Shown in pieces: positions 33,977 to 44,830 of a stretch of DNA of 64,000 nucleotides (its first letter is position 1; the number at the start of each line of letters is the position of its first letter). A model generated the notes under the pieces. It had not been told where the DNA came from. It worked only from the letters and a program-made list of their open reading frames with translations, and made no database searches. The stretch is from Erythroxylum novogranatense (taxonomy: Eukaryota; Streptophyta; Magnoliopsida; Malpighiales; Erythroxylaceae). The stretch lies in the NCBI GenBank assembly GCA_029891385.1, contig CM057233.1, positions 56,188,063 to 56,252,062 of the forward strand, read 5' to 3'. The translations under genes and the position numbers were made by a program.

Positions 33977-36508
33977 TGTTGGTCCCCAAATTTTTCTTGT
34001 TAAACAAAGCATGATTTAAATAAATTATGAGGTTTGATGGATAAAGTTTTGGAGCTACTTGTTATGTAAATGTTAGTAGAATTTATTATATGGTTTGGTT
34101 GTATTAAAAGTGGTAAGAATGCATAAGGGCATTTTAGTCGCTTAAGGTTATAAGATATAATGCTTTTATTGAAAGGCAAAATGGACTTTTTAGAATATTA
34201 AAGGGTATAAAAATAAGAAGTTATTGTGTTTTGCTTAAGGAGGGAAGAAGAAGAAGTCATGGAAGAAGAAGAGAAGAAGAGGAAAACTAGGGTTTTTGGA
34301 GATCTTGAAGAATTTGACGAATCTTGGAGCTAAACAAGTAAGTACAAGGCTCAACCCTTCTTGATTTGTTGAATGAATCATGTGTAGTGACAGTTAGAAG
34401 TGAAAATGAAGTGGAATGTGTGAAGTGAGTTATTGTTGAACGGTGTTCTAGGGTTGATGATTTTTTTGTGTTTGTGAATGATTTTGGGTTGGAATGAGTT
34501 TAGAAATGAAGTAGGAATGATAATTCAGGGTTAAGATGAGTTATTTGTGAAATATGGGAAGTATGAAGATGAAAAATGTCAGAAAAACGAGTTTTCGGGA
34601 GATTTCTGGTCATGCACGTCGCGGTGCATGTAGGCGCCCATGTCGCGGCGTGCGCTAGCTCCCACTTCGCGGCGTATGCGAGCGCCATCGCCGGGGCGAG
34701 CTCCAACATTTTTTGCCGCGGTGAGCATCTGTTTTCCTGCACATAAATATTTTGGTATTTTGGACATACTTTTGATGTAGATGTGTAAATGAGGTGATTT
34801 TTTATTCGTTATAAAATAGAGACAAAGGTCTACAAGTTTTATGAAGAAAAGAGGTTTTAATTCAGTTTATAAATATCTCAAATTTTGGATGGAAGTTGAG
34901 TATAGATTCTTGTTTCAACATAAGGATATTCCCAATATGTTTGGAGTATAACTTTCAGATTTTTAAAACAAATTGAATGATTTTGGAGTCATTAGAAACT
35001 TAAGACAATGGGGAACAATTTTCTATAAGAGAATATTACCAGATTTTGTCATTTACTTGATCCTAGTGATCATGGCAAATTGACCCGCATGTTTGGACTT
35101 TTGGAAGAGTTTGAGTTTTTAAAATTTATGTTAGTGAATATGCAATATTTGGGTCCTCAAATTGTATTCCAATTGAATGGGAATTTTGCATTTGATAAAG
35201 GGAATCAACGAAGGCAAGAGGATCAAGAGGAGAAGCATCTTTTAAGCATGTATCCAAGCAAGGAATTCAGGTGAGTTTCATGTTTATAATTTAGAAATGA
35301 GCCAATAATGTTTTCTTCCAAATCAAGAATCATTTCAATTACTTCATAAATGTTGTTTTTGTTTCTTTTGAATGATTTGAAAAATTGCTACATGTTTCGG
35401 TATATGAACTTTCTTGATGAATTTCAAAATAAAGATAGGAATGCATTGAAACGTTTTATGTTATGCCTTGGAAAATTTGTGGCATTTTGTATATTTGGAA
35501 AAGAAAGAAAAGAGCATGAAAAGCATGAAAGCATTTGATAAAATGATTTGAGCATGATTATGTGCTTTGTTTGATCCTGAGAAATCGAACTCGTTTTGTT
35601 CACGGTATAAACTTCAGTTTATCCGTTTTTTTCCACGAAACTCTCGAGCCATTTGTTTGTGCATTGCATCTTTGAATGGTCAAGCATGTTGTATAAATTG
35701 AGTGTTTTGTATTGATGGTTAAATGGATATGCCGTGTTGATGTGATGACATTTTTAACTACAAGTTTTGAGTTCAAATTTCGAATTTGGTTGAGAATTTG
35801 GGAACAAAGCATTTTATGAATTCATTATGATTTTTATATGACAAATGAACACTTCAACGGTTTTGCTTATTCTTCGTTATAAGCTTGTTACCCACGAGCT
35901 TTAAGCTCACCCCCCTTCCGTCCCCACCTTCAGGTGTTGAACAAGAGATGGAGTGAAAGAGAGTCAAGGCATCACTCCCAATTTGCTTATGTTGTAATTT
36001 GAGTTATTTATGTAAAATACAAGGATTTGTCACTTTTCAAGGATTTCTAGTTCGTGTAACGTTCATCTTTTGAAATTTTGGATTATTGTTGTAATTATGG
36101 TTTGGTATGCCTTTAGAGCTTGTGAAACTCTATTTATTGATGTTAAGGAATTATAAATTACGTATGGATGATGTTGAGTGGAAGTATGCATTTGAGTATA
36201 TGGATCAGGTTGAGTGGAACTTTGGTATACTTGAGGAAGTTATCGATTTGATATGAATACTTTGATTGTGAATTGTTATTACATACATTATATGTAAGTG
36301 AGATGTGTTATGGAAAAAGGAACATAGAAATCGTATGAGACTTTAAGCTTCACGATTTCTTTGGATTACGCCAACGTTTATAGTTCAATGGTTGGACTCT
36401 GAAAACAGGGCTCATCATATTTGGTATCAGAGTAAGAAAAGATTACAACCACGCTTATGTATGATGGTATTTTGTTCTGAGGTTGGGTTCCAAAAATGGG
36501 CCCCAGCA
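33977..36508 (+). repeat. 3' LTR of element B
   Basis: 2532 bp, preceded by AAGAGGGGGAGAGT. Compared with the 5' LTR it keeps the ~190 bp near 35250-35440 but lacks about 85 bp of the GC-rich block near 35570. The hairpin following that block is a clean ATAAAC-TTCA-GTTTAT (about 35608-35623). It ends GGGCCCCAGCA then TTATT. Confidence 0.88.
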
Positions 36509-36623
36509 TTATTCATGCATCCCACCCGATTCCTTTTACTCACCATTGTTGAATCCTGCCCTTGTAAAGCCTCTCAGCCTTTTCCTCTTGGAAATCATCT
36601 GGATCGCAGGACGTGGCCCATCA

Positions 36624-36729
36624 AATATCCTATATCCAGCGTCAAAGGCATCATTAGACGCTTCCTGAAGCAAATCATAAACTTGGAAGTTCGGATCACG
36701 CGAAGCACTTGACATTTGTTTTTGTTGTC
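36624..36729 (-). pseudogene. candidate host exon cut by the gypsy insertion
   Basis: On the minus strand an ATG at 36715, in the context AACAAAAACAAATGTC, opens a frame reading SSASRDPNFQVYDLLQEASN and DAFDAGYRIF up to the AATAT target duplication. It continues without a break at 2243 on the other side (CCACTG, then a GTAAAT donor). An AG acceptor just upstream (CCAG or TGAG near 36730-36737) means it may instead be an internal exon. Codon quality and the exact continuation across 34 kb of insertion argue that it was coding. I recognise no family. Confidence 0.4.
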
Positions 36730-37122
36730 CTCACTGGATAAAGATAATATAGATTCAGGATCAGAGATATTAATTAATTTAGGCCTCAGGTAAGCATCAT
36801 ACTCTAAGGAGTTTCTTTTTCTTTTTTTTTAACAGAGAATCTATAATCGTTAAGTTTTAAATGCGTACTAGATAAATCTTTAGGTTGATACAATAGCTTG
36901 CAAATTACGTCAATCGGGTACTTCAGGTAGAGAAAATCGAACACAGAATCTTATGACCTCATGTCCCTCTACTTCACCAACTTGACCACCCTCTAAGGAG
37001 CCATTTGAAGGAGTTCCATACCATTCTAGTGTAACTTTAGGAGAAGCATCATTATATTATTTAAGAATGCCTACAAATTACAATTGCTTTCATTTTATTG
37101 TCATTTTTGTAGAATGTAAAAA
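36730..37122. other. unassigned host flank
   Basis: AT-rich, with a T-run and TTTTTAACAGAG near 36815-36840. I find no supported gene or repeat. Confidence 0.4.
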
Positions 37123-37196
37123 TGTTAGTTTATGCCCTACAGCTTAATTAATTGATTGTAGTTTAGTGAAAAATAATTTAAAGGCATTATTTATCT

Positions 37197-37235
<39 letters not shown>

Positions 37236-37619
37236 AAGTTTATGGGATAATTATATATTGTGAATGAAAATGAGATTATAATTATATGATTTATATTGCA
37301 TATATTCCTCAATTGTTTGTAATCATTGTTCTATTAAGACTAGACATTAAAAGAATATAAAAAGAGTAGTATATGTTATGTTTTTCCTTATGAAGGAAGT
37401 AGTTTATTTCATAGACCAAAGTATGGAAATACTTAAATTAATATATAGTTACTTGTTAGAGAATAAGTTCATGAACCGATTCAATATGAAAAATTTATTT
37501 GAAAAATTACTTATATGTTTATGTAATCTTTATTGTGATGATTATATAAGCGATCTTTTGACTTAAGGTCTCCAAAGTTATCTTGTATAGGGATTGCTAT
37601 GTTTTGATATTATATATGA
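37123..37619 (+). repeat. possible degraded copia LTR fragment with AT microsatellite
   Basis: Begins TGTTAGTTTATGCCCTACAG and has AAAGGCATTATTTATCTTGTACA about 65 bp later, paralleling the copia LTR at 10145 (TGTTAGAGTAGTGCCCTGAA, AAAGGCATTTTTT). An AT dinucleotide run lies at 37202-37232. It is cut off by the next element at the CTTAT duplication. No protein-like ORF. Confidence 0.35.
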
Positions 37620-38109
37620 CTTATTTTATTGGGCCCCAATTCATATTAAGCTTGTTTTCTTTATTTTGAGGTTTAGATTGATTAATTTCTTTTAGTTAGA
37701 ATTATTTGGGATTTTAGTGCGCAGTTAATGATTATAAATTGAAAGGATTAGTTAAGACTAAAATTTTGATAAGTTATTAGAGTTTAGGGGAATAAGTTTG
37801 TGTAAGGGCTTCTAAGGTAGATCTTTAAAGCTTTTAAGGCTTAAGGTTTAGAAGATGGGCTTTTAGCCCATTTTACATGACATTAAATGGTGAGGAAGAA
37901 TTGAATTAAAAGGAGAATAAAAGGGAAGCAAGTGAAGTTGCCGTAGGGTGAGGGAAAAAAACGAAAATGGCATGTTTAAAGAAGAGTTTTGGTGAAACTA
38001 CATCGTTTGGTCATAGGTTTTTAGTTAAAAACAAGATTTTCCCTAAGTCTTCTAAAGAGACATATGAAATTTCAAAGTAAAGAGAGGGAGAGGAGACTTT
38101 CGGCTATAT

Positions 38110-38176
38110 GAAGAGGAGAAGAAGAAGAAGAAAGGAGAAGAAGAAGAAGAAGAAGAAGAAGAAGAAGAAGAAGAAA
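38110..38176. repeat. GAA microsatellite
   Basis: AAG/GAA repeat with one AAAGG break. The solo LTR of the same family has the complementary CTT run at 61026-61073 in the matching place. Confidence 0.9.
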
Positions 38177-38946
38177 GGAGCTTAGGTTTTATGCTTTAGA
38201 AAGGAAGATTGAAGAGTTTCTTTAAGAAGAAAAGGGAAGAGAAAGAGTTTTAGTTACCTTTTGGAGCAAAAGCAATTTTTGTGGGTTTCAATCTCTAAGT
38301 TAAGAAAATGTGAAATTTATGGATTTTTAGATAGGTTTTGATGCTAGGAGCTTAAAAACCTTATGGGTAAGGTTAGATGGGGTTGAATTCATGTCTTTCT
38401 TTCCTTAGGAATTCTAATTTTGCTTTCTCTTATGCTTATGGGATGATTATGCTTGATGAAGGTGAAATGAGGCAATTGGAGGAAGAAGCAAGGCCATTTG
38501 ATCTATCCTAAAGCTAAAGGAATTAAGGTGGGTGATTTCTTAATAATTGAGTTGTAGGCTAAATGAAATTTTTATAATAAAGGCTAATTATGCTTTCCAA
38601 TGAGTTACGATTTTTGAATTAATTACTACTTGTGATGATTATGATTTGCATGAAGTGTCTTTTGTATGTAAGTTCATGTTGGAAGTGTTTGAAAAAAATG
38701 ATTTGTTAAGTGAGAGAGATTCGGATATGTGATTTTTGGCGATTATGTGAAAATCAAGTGAAAATGAATTTTGTAAAAGCTATTTGTGGCTAATGTGTAT
38801 AAATTGTGTGAATTATGTGATATGCATGTTTTTTTTGGATTTGTGGTGGTCCCATCTGAGTCAGGTGCACCTGCTTACCCATAGGCTTCTCCCGCCTGCC
38901 CGCTAGTGACATTGGAGTTCCTTTTAAAAACTTCCATCAGTCACGG

Positions 38947-38977
38947 CTACACATGGCCGCTTCGCGGAAATGTGTAG
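38947..38977 (+). promoter_or_regulatory. 31-nt stem-loop in LTR D
   Basis: Outer stem CTACACAT/ATGTGTAG (8 bp, perfect), inner stem CCGC/GCGG (perfect), loop TTC, 2-nt internal bulges. Flanked by TCACGG and TACGTTCCGT, which can extend the stem (ACGG/CCGT). Lies just after a CCTGCCCGCTAGTG block. Confidence 0.65.
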
Positions 38978-39867
38978 TACGTTCCGTTTCGGATCCACCT
39001 GAACTACTTTGTTTGTGATTTTGTGAAATGTTAGGTTGTTTTGTAAGGTGTTACATTTGTAAATTATTTGATGTGCTAAATTCTGCAAAGAGATTTGAAA
39101 ATTGTCAATGTTATTCTAATGTGATATTGCTTTGAACATGAAAGAATGAGTAATGGTTTTTGCTTATATTCTCGTTTATTAATTTACTACCCACAGAGCC
39201 GTTGAGCTCACCCCCAATTTCCCTCCACAGGTGTCGAGCGAGAAACCGAGTCACCGCATCGGGATTGAGGCAACTCCGATGCATTTTGTTTTTAAAGTCG
39301 TATTTTGAGAAATCAAAGCATTAGCTTGTTCTTTGTACTTTCACTTTTTCTATTTTTGATGTAATCGGGCTAAATGCCCTCTAAAGCTTTGTATTGACTT
39401 GTTTTCATGTAAATATAAGGGTTTTGAATTTTAAATGTATCTTATGTATGCTTTCAAAGAATGTATTGTTGTATGGTTAAGAATGACAAAAAGAATGAAA
39501 GGGATTATGTTTCTTTAAGGATTGGAAATGAGTAGATTCTTAGGAGTGAGATTGCCTTATGGTTTGAGGTTTAGATTGATTAATTTCTTTTAGTTAGAAT
39601 TATTTGGGATTTTAGTGCTCAGTTAATGATTATAAATTGAAGGGATAAGTTAAGACTAAAATTTTGATAAGTTATTAGAAGCTTAGGAGTGTGTTGTTGC
39701 TACTGGATATTGAGTTCTTTTATGCAGGTATTTGAGTTAGGATGAAGCGAATTGAAGATCTTGGTTAGTTGCATAATAGGGGAGGTGCTGTCCAATTTTT
39801 CCAAGAATTGGGCAGCAACTTTAGTTGAGTTTTAAAACAATCTAAAGCTTGAATTAGTTTGGGTGGT

Positions 39868-40720
39868 CTTCTTGAAGAATGTAGTACTTGTTTATAGCTT
39901 TCAATTGATGTATAATTGGTCAAACTTGGACTTAGGATGAAAAAGTTATGAGGTTGAGAAGATGACAGTTACTATTTATTCAAATTGAGTTACTGTTTTA
40001 TTGAATTTTTGCAGGCAGTAACTTTGAGAGTGTTTTTACCTCTTTAAATAATTGAATTGACTTTTTCTCCCTTCATGAAACTTGTAGATAATCCTTTCTT
40101 CTTCCTATTGAGGTATACTATGCCTTATTTCGAGTTAGGAGTAAAAAGTTATGGGGATTAGACCTAGTTCAGTTACTGTTCATTTGGCAATTTTGGACAG
40201 AACCTTTGGGAGGGTTTTTCACCCCTTTAGAGTTTGTTTTGATTTTTCCATTCTTCATAGAACATGTGGATTATCTTTTCCCCTTTCCAATGAGGTATAA
40301 TTTGCAATTATTGGAGTTAAGAATAAAAAGTTATAAGGTTAGAAAGATTACAGGTACTATTTATTTGGTCAATTTACTATTGCATTGGTATTTTTATAAG
40401 CAGAAACTTTGAGGGTGTTTTTACCTCTTTTAATGACTAAAATGACTTTTGCACTCTTAATGAAAGTTGTAAATAATCTCTTTATCTTTCTAACTAGGTA
40501 AAATATGACATTTTTAGACTTGTGTGCTAAAAGATATGAATTTACAAACTTTTGGCATTGTGTAGGAAAATTTGAGTTTGGGCTGAAACTTTGAAGCAAT
40601 TCTTGATCCCCTTAATGACCAAATTAGTTCTTAAATCCTTTTAGGAAATTGTAGAGCTCCTTTTTACCTTTTTATTGATACCAAATTTATGAATTTTGGA
40701 CTTCGGTAGCAAGAGTTATG
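39868..40720 (+). repeat. five periodic CTTCATGAAAGTTGTAG-type units in LTR D
   Basis: Cores at 39868, 40071, 40253, 40456 and 40638; spacings 203, 182, 203 and 182 bp. The alternation means a ~385-bp dimer occurs twice: the spans after 39868 and 40253 share TTACTATTTATT and AACTTTGAG(A/G)GTGTTTTT. A matching array follows in the 3' LTR from about 50000. Confidence 0.7.
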
Positions 40721-40766
40721 ATGTTTGTAAACTCTGAAATTTTCCTACAAATCTAGACTTCATCCT

Positions 40767-40784
40767 TAGATGTGGCCACGTCTA
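40767..40784 (+). promoter_or_regulatory. CpG palindrome in the 5' LTR of D
   Basis: TAGATGTGGCCACGTCTA, one base from the perfect 18-bp palindrome TAGACGTGGCCACGTCTA found in the 3' LTR at 50906-50923. A second related word, TTAGACGTGCCCACGCCTAA, follows about 13 bp later in both LTRs. Confidence 0.7.
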
Positions 40785-41305
40785 GTCTCTAAATCTCTTA
40801 GACGTGCCCACGCCTAATCTCTGAATGTCCTCCTCTCACTCTTTTGCTTGTAACTTTTTTGTTTGACCTCGGATTCACTCAGTTTTCGAAGCGTTGGTTT
40901 TCCAAAAAAAAAATTCTACCCCTTTTTGATAAAATTAGAGATTCGGGGTTTTAGCGGGAATTTATAGATACTATTAAAGAAAGCCAATTATGTGACGATA
41001 TTGAATATGTTTCCATTTTTGGATGATTTTGCGATTTATAGAGATCCGATTGAGGAGATTTCTGATTCTATTTGACCAAGAGACATGGAATTTCATTTGA
41101 GTTAAGGAATCGGATTTTAGTATGGGCCCAAAATTTTATTGGAGGATAATTAGGGTGAATTTATCAAGATTTGTTCGGATGAAATTAAATTAAGTTTGAT
41201 TGAATTAATTTTTGTGGTGAGGAATTCCTCCATCGTGAGATGCACGTCTAGATGTCACGTAGGACGTCGGGCACGCGACTCATCGGGGAGGCGTTCTAAC
41301 ACTTA

Positions 41306-41317
41306 TGGTATCAGAGC
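41306..41317 (+). other. primer binding site of element D
   Basis: TGGTATCAGAGC, 4 bp after the 5' LTR end CTAACA. Initiator Met-tRNA type. Confidence 0.9.
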
Positions 41318-41515
41318 TTTCGGTTGAGGTTCAGGTTGGAGAAATTTTAGGATTTTTGTGACCTATATTTGCATTTTTTTGAAATTAAATGATGTGCATT
41401 ATTTACATGGTTTTACATGGTTTTGCATGATTTGGCATGATTCAATCGGTCTATACACTTTGACAAAATTGTTTTTGCATGAACTAAAGTTTTTCACTGG
41501 TTTTATTTTGAAGGA

Positions 41516-42620
41516 GTGAATATGCCACGTCGGGGTAGAACCCGAAGGACTCGATCTCACTCAAGCTCTCGCCATGGGAGCACAGATGGGTCTCACATCC
41601 CACAAGGTACAGGGACACATTCTGCTCCTGGCCCTGAGGTACTTAGTATGCAACCTGAGGAGCCTCCACCTCCTCCTCCTCCTTCTATGCCTGCGATGGA
41701 CCCGCAAGTCTTCCAGGCCTTTGCCCAGGCTTTCACTTTTTCCATGGGTCAAGGGTCTCGGGCTTCCGTGCCAGTTTCTGATGTTAGGGGCGGACAGTTT
41801 GATAAACTGCGAAAGTTCGGAGTGGTAGACTTTTATGGTGCCACCAATTCGGAGGAAGTTGAATCTTGGCTGAAGAGGACAGAGAGGGTGCTTCTTCAGA
41901 TGAAATGTTCTGATGAGGAGAAGCTGGAGTATGCTGTCAGTTTATTGCAGGGTGATGCTCTTCACTGGTGGGAGTCAGTCCCACAGAGTCAGGCAATGCC
42001 ACCAGTCCTCTCATGGCAGGATTATGGAGATTTATTCAGAAAGAAGTATCTTTCCCAGGTCTACATGTAGGACAAGGCCAGGGAGTTTTTGAATTTGACT
42101 TAGAGGGAGATGACTGTCAGTGAGTATGAGCTGAGATTTACCCAGTTGTCCCAATATGCAGCTCATATTGTGTCCAGTGAGGAGGACAAGTGCAGAAAGT
42201 TTGAGGGAGGCCTCCACCTGGGCATCAAGGAGAAGGTAATACTTCATAATTTGTGTGATTATTAGCAGCTGGTGGATGCTGCACTCCAAGCTAAGAAGCT
42301 GGAGAACATCAGGCAGGAGGTGAGCAGGAGGAGAAAGAGTATAGAGCAGTCATTCAGGAGAGAGGGCAGTGTGCAGTCAACTGACAAGGGTGGCAAGAGT
42401 GCCTGAACTCAAAGTCAGGGTGGCAGTAGTGCCCCTCAGCAGATCAGGATCGGGTTAGTACAGGCTTCCTCAGTGGGAGGAAACAGCAGAACTGAGAGAA
42501 GCAGGAGCCAGACTCCTCTGTGTAAGCACTATGGGCACCCACATCGGTGAGAGTGTCACAAGTTGTCGGGTGCTTATTAAGTGTGGGCAGAAGGGTCACA
42601 GAATTAGAGACTGACCTCAG
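41516..42620 (+). pseudogene. Gag of element D
   Basis: Open from 41516 to a TAG at 42068-42070. It has an Arg/Ser-rich start (RRGRTRRTRSHSSSRHGS), a proline run, then the retrotransposon Gag core (EEVESWLKRTERVLLQMKCS, ALHWWESVPQSQ, WQDYGDLFRKKYL). The frame continues through several stops (MTVSEYELRFTQLSQYA, KCRKFEGGLHLGIKEKV) to about 42600. The zinc knuckle near 42575-42605 reads KCGQKGHRIRD with the last Cys replaced by a stop. It lies between the primer site and the protease. Confidence 0.85.
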
Positions 42621-44251
42621 ATGATCAGAGGGGAAGGATCTCAACCTCAGGTTCAGAGGAGAGCAAAGACAGTAGGGACCAGACCAGCTGCTAGGGTAGG
42701 TAGTTCTGGGTCAGTGAGGAAGCCCAATCCTCCAGGGAGACCGAGAGTGCAAGCGCAAGCTTGGGTGTTTGCTATGACTCAGGAGGAGACTGCAGCCTCA
42801 CCGGAGGTTGTTATTGGTATGGCTCAGCTTTTTCATTCTGATGTATATGTTCTCTTTGATTCTGGTTCCACGCATTCCTATGTATCTGCAAGTATGATAT
42901 TGCCTGGTATGCAATCAGTTCTATTAGATGATTTCCTACTTGTTAGTACTCCGTTAGGGAGGAATGTTATTGTCAGCCGGATCTTTCGAGATTATGAGCT
43001 TGTCGATGGATCTAGTTTGGTAGTGGATTTGCTACCTCTAGATCTGAAGGGGCTAGATGTGATAGTCAGAATGGATGCGATGGATAAATATAAGGCGAAG
43101 CTAGATTGTGGTCAAAAGGAAGTGGAATTTGATTTGGGAGAGGGTCAGAAAGTAGTTTTCAGAGGAGAAAAAAAGTTCACACCGCCAAGGCTTGTTTCAG
43201 CTTTGTTAGCTGATAGACTGATGGGAAGAGGCTGTGAAGCCTTCTTGGCATGTGTTATGGATACCAGTGTGAAGGAGAACAAGGTGGAGGATATCCCCAT
43301 TGTGAGGGAATTTCCTGATGTGTTTCCTAAGGAGTTGCCCGGTTTGCCACCGGAGAGGGAGATCGAGTTTGCTATTGACTTGGCTCCCAGGACAACTCCT
43401 ATTTCTATTCCACCTTATAGGATGGCTCCAGCTGAATTGAAGGGGTTTAAGGAGCAATTGGAGGATCTTCTAGAGAAGGGATTTATTAGGCCGAGCACTT
43501 CACCTTGGGGAGCACCGGTCTTATTTGTTAAGAAGAAAGATGGAACCTGGAGGATGTGTATTGACTACAGGAGGATAAATAAAGTGACAGTGAAGAACAA
43601 GTATCCTTTGCCTCGGACAGATGATTTGTTTGATCAGCTACAGGAGGCAACGGTCTTCCCTAAGATTGATCTTCGGTCTGGCTACCATCAACTTAGGATT
43701 AAGGAGTCTGATGTGAGCAAGACAGCCTTCAGGACACGGTATGGCCATTATGAATTTCTGGTTATGCCTTTTGGATTGACCAATACTCCTGCTGCTTTTA
43801 TGGATCTGATGAACAGGGTCTTTAAGGAGTTTTTAGATCAGTTTGTTATCGTGTTCATCGATGACATTCTGATATGTTCCAGGAGTGAGGGAGAACATGA
43901 GGAGCACTTGAGAATTGTATTGCAGAGATTGAGGGAGAGAGAGTTGCATGCCAAATTCACTAAATGTGAATTTTGGCTTCGGGAAGTGGTCTTCCTTGGT
44001 CACATTGTTTCTGAGAAGGGGGTGCATGTGGACCCAAAGAAGATTGAAGCTGTAGTGAACTGACATGCTCCGACGATAGTGACTAAGATAAGGAGCTTTC
44101 TGGGTTTAGCAGGTTATTACAGGAGATTTGTGGAGGGTTTCTCCATGATTGCTGCTCCTTTGACCAAATTGTTGAGAAAGAACCAAAAGTTTGTCTAGAG
44201 TGATGAGTGTCAGCAGAGCTTTGAGGAGCTCAAGCACAGATTGACTAGTGC
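42621..44251 (+). pseudogene. protease and reverse transcriptase of element D
   Basis: Open 42621-44063, then a TGA and more RT-like frame. Protease: [13 protein letters not shown] with catalytic [65 protein letters not shown] and the catalytic FIDDILICS. After the stop (VVN*HAPT) the thumb continues with [20 protein letters not shown] and [10 protein letters not shown] up to LKHRLTSAV at 44251. There the frame meets a truncated copia LTR, and RNase H is absent. Catalytic residues of both enzymes remain. The first stop lies near the end of the RT palm. Confidence 0.9.
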
Positions 44252-44816
44252 CGTTGCATGATTGTTATGACTGTTCCTTAACAATCTCCCTTCCATTTTT
44301 GGCTAATTGGACCGTTGGAATTAATGTGTTGTACCCATAAGTCGACTTGTCGAGTTGTATAAGTCAACTTGTGACCATAAGTCGACTTGTAGAGTTGTAT
44401 AAGTCGACTTGTGACAAAATTTTATGTAAACTTGCATCTCTGCTCTTCTATAAGTCGACTTGTGATGTGTAAGTCGACTTGTGGTCCACGATAAGTCGAC
44501 TTGTATGCTATTAGTCGACTTGTGTTGACATATCTTCATATATTAGTCGACATATGATGTTCTAGTCGACTTATGTAAGCTTCAACGGTAATATCCACTT
44601 CAAATCTTCTATAATCTTCATTATTTAAGCCTCTTTCACTTATAGGAAACTTCCATCTTGATTCTTCAATGATTTATCACTTGTCCATCTTGATTTGCAT
44701 AATATATTGAATATAAATCCTAAAATACCTGAAATAATTTCTTAACCAATTCTATACATTTTATTATTATCAAAACATAAGTGGGATTTAATTTATCAAC
44801 CACCATTGGTCCAACA
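44252..44816 (-). repeat. 3' LTR of the gag-only copia element, truncated
   Basis: Shares CGTTGCATGATTGTTATGA onward with 47863-48346, ends GGTCCAACA, and is followed by the purine tract. About 620 bp corresponding to 47241-47862 are absent. It carries nine GTCGAC cores and one GTCAAC variant, against six plus two in the other LTR. Confidence 0.85.
44338..44574. promoter_or_regulatory. array of AAGTCGACTT palindromes in the 3' LTR
   Basis: Nine GTCGAC cores, mostly within ATAAGTCGACTTGT, at irregular 20-40 bp intervals. Variants GTCAAC and GTTGAC (in the other LTR) are what CpG decay would give. Counterparts: 47949-48147 and the interior 45381-45513. Confidence 0.8.
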
Positions 44817-44830
44817 ATCTCCCCCTTTTT
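44817..44830 (-). other. polypurine tract of the gag-only copia element
   Basis: The plus strand reads ATCTCCCCCTTTTT (minus: AAAAAGGGGGAGAT), next to the LTR end TGTTGGACC. Confidence 0.88.

Larger units (their letters stand above)
28094..36508 (+). mobile_element. non-coding LTR element, family B (LARD-like), 8.4 kb
   Basis: Two LTRs of 2437 and 2532 bp (TGTTGGCCCCCGAATTT... / TGTTGGTCCCCAAATTT..., ending GGGCCCAGCA / GGGCCCCAGCA), TSD TTATT (28089-28093, 36509-36513), Met-tRNA primer site at 30535-30546 and a purine tract just before 33977. The 3.4-kb interior has no long ORF and no recognisable Gag or Pol. It therefore looks like a large non-autonomous derivative moved by another element's proteins. 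The tract context (GGACGAAATTCTTTTTAAGA then GGGGGAG) is nearly the same as in the coding element at 37625-51445, which could point to the donor lineage. Confidence 0.88.
2249..36623 (-). mobile_element. Ty3/gypsy chromovirus-type LTR retrotransposon, degenerate, host of four insertions
   Basis: A single element read right to left. LTRs of about 436 bp begin TGTTAGAACAC and end GGCCCATCA on the plus strand, and the 5-bp TSD AATAT lies at 2244-2248 and 36624-36628. The Met-tRNA primer site is at 27748-27759 and a purine tract at 2685-2696. In coding order it has Gag (27679-27270 and 17683-17270), protease (about 17000-16588), the start of RT (12796-12305), then integrase and chromodomain (4126-2600). 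The rest of RT and RNase H (over 1 kb) is missing. Short LTRs, the CFRCDEKW knuckle and a chromodomain suggest the Reina lineage (inference). All reading frames are broken and the element is dead. Confidence 0.9.
27764..36623 (-). repeat. right (5') LTR of the outer gypsy element, split by element B
   Basis: 27764-28093 matches the first ~330 bp of the left LTR and 36514-36623 matches the rest. The break shows TTATT on both sides of element B (28094-36508). The LTR ends GTGGCCCATCA, followed by AATAT, the outer element's duplication. Confidence 0.9.
37625..41301 (+). repeat. 5' LTR of family D, full length with an internal duplication of its start
   Basis: The first bases are altered (TTTATTGGGCCCCAATTC rather than TGTTGGCCCCCAATTC) and it ends GTTCTAACA. 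In order it has a GAA repeat (38110-38176), hairpin (38947-38977), GCTCACCCCCAATTTCCCTC...CAGG (39205-39232), a ~130-bp repeat of the LTR start at about 39563-39690 (first copy about 37660-37790), the periodic array (39868-40700) and a CpG palindrome (40767). The repeated LTR start explains the shorter 3' LTR. Confidence 0.82.

Noticed and set aside
37378..37566. 62-codon ORF near 37.4 kb
   Set aside because: AT-rich chance frame in a likely LTR relic; no motif.
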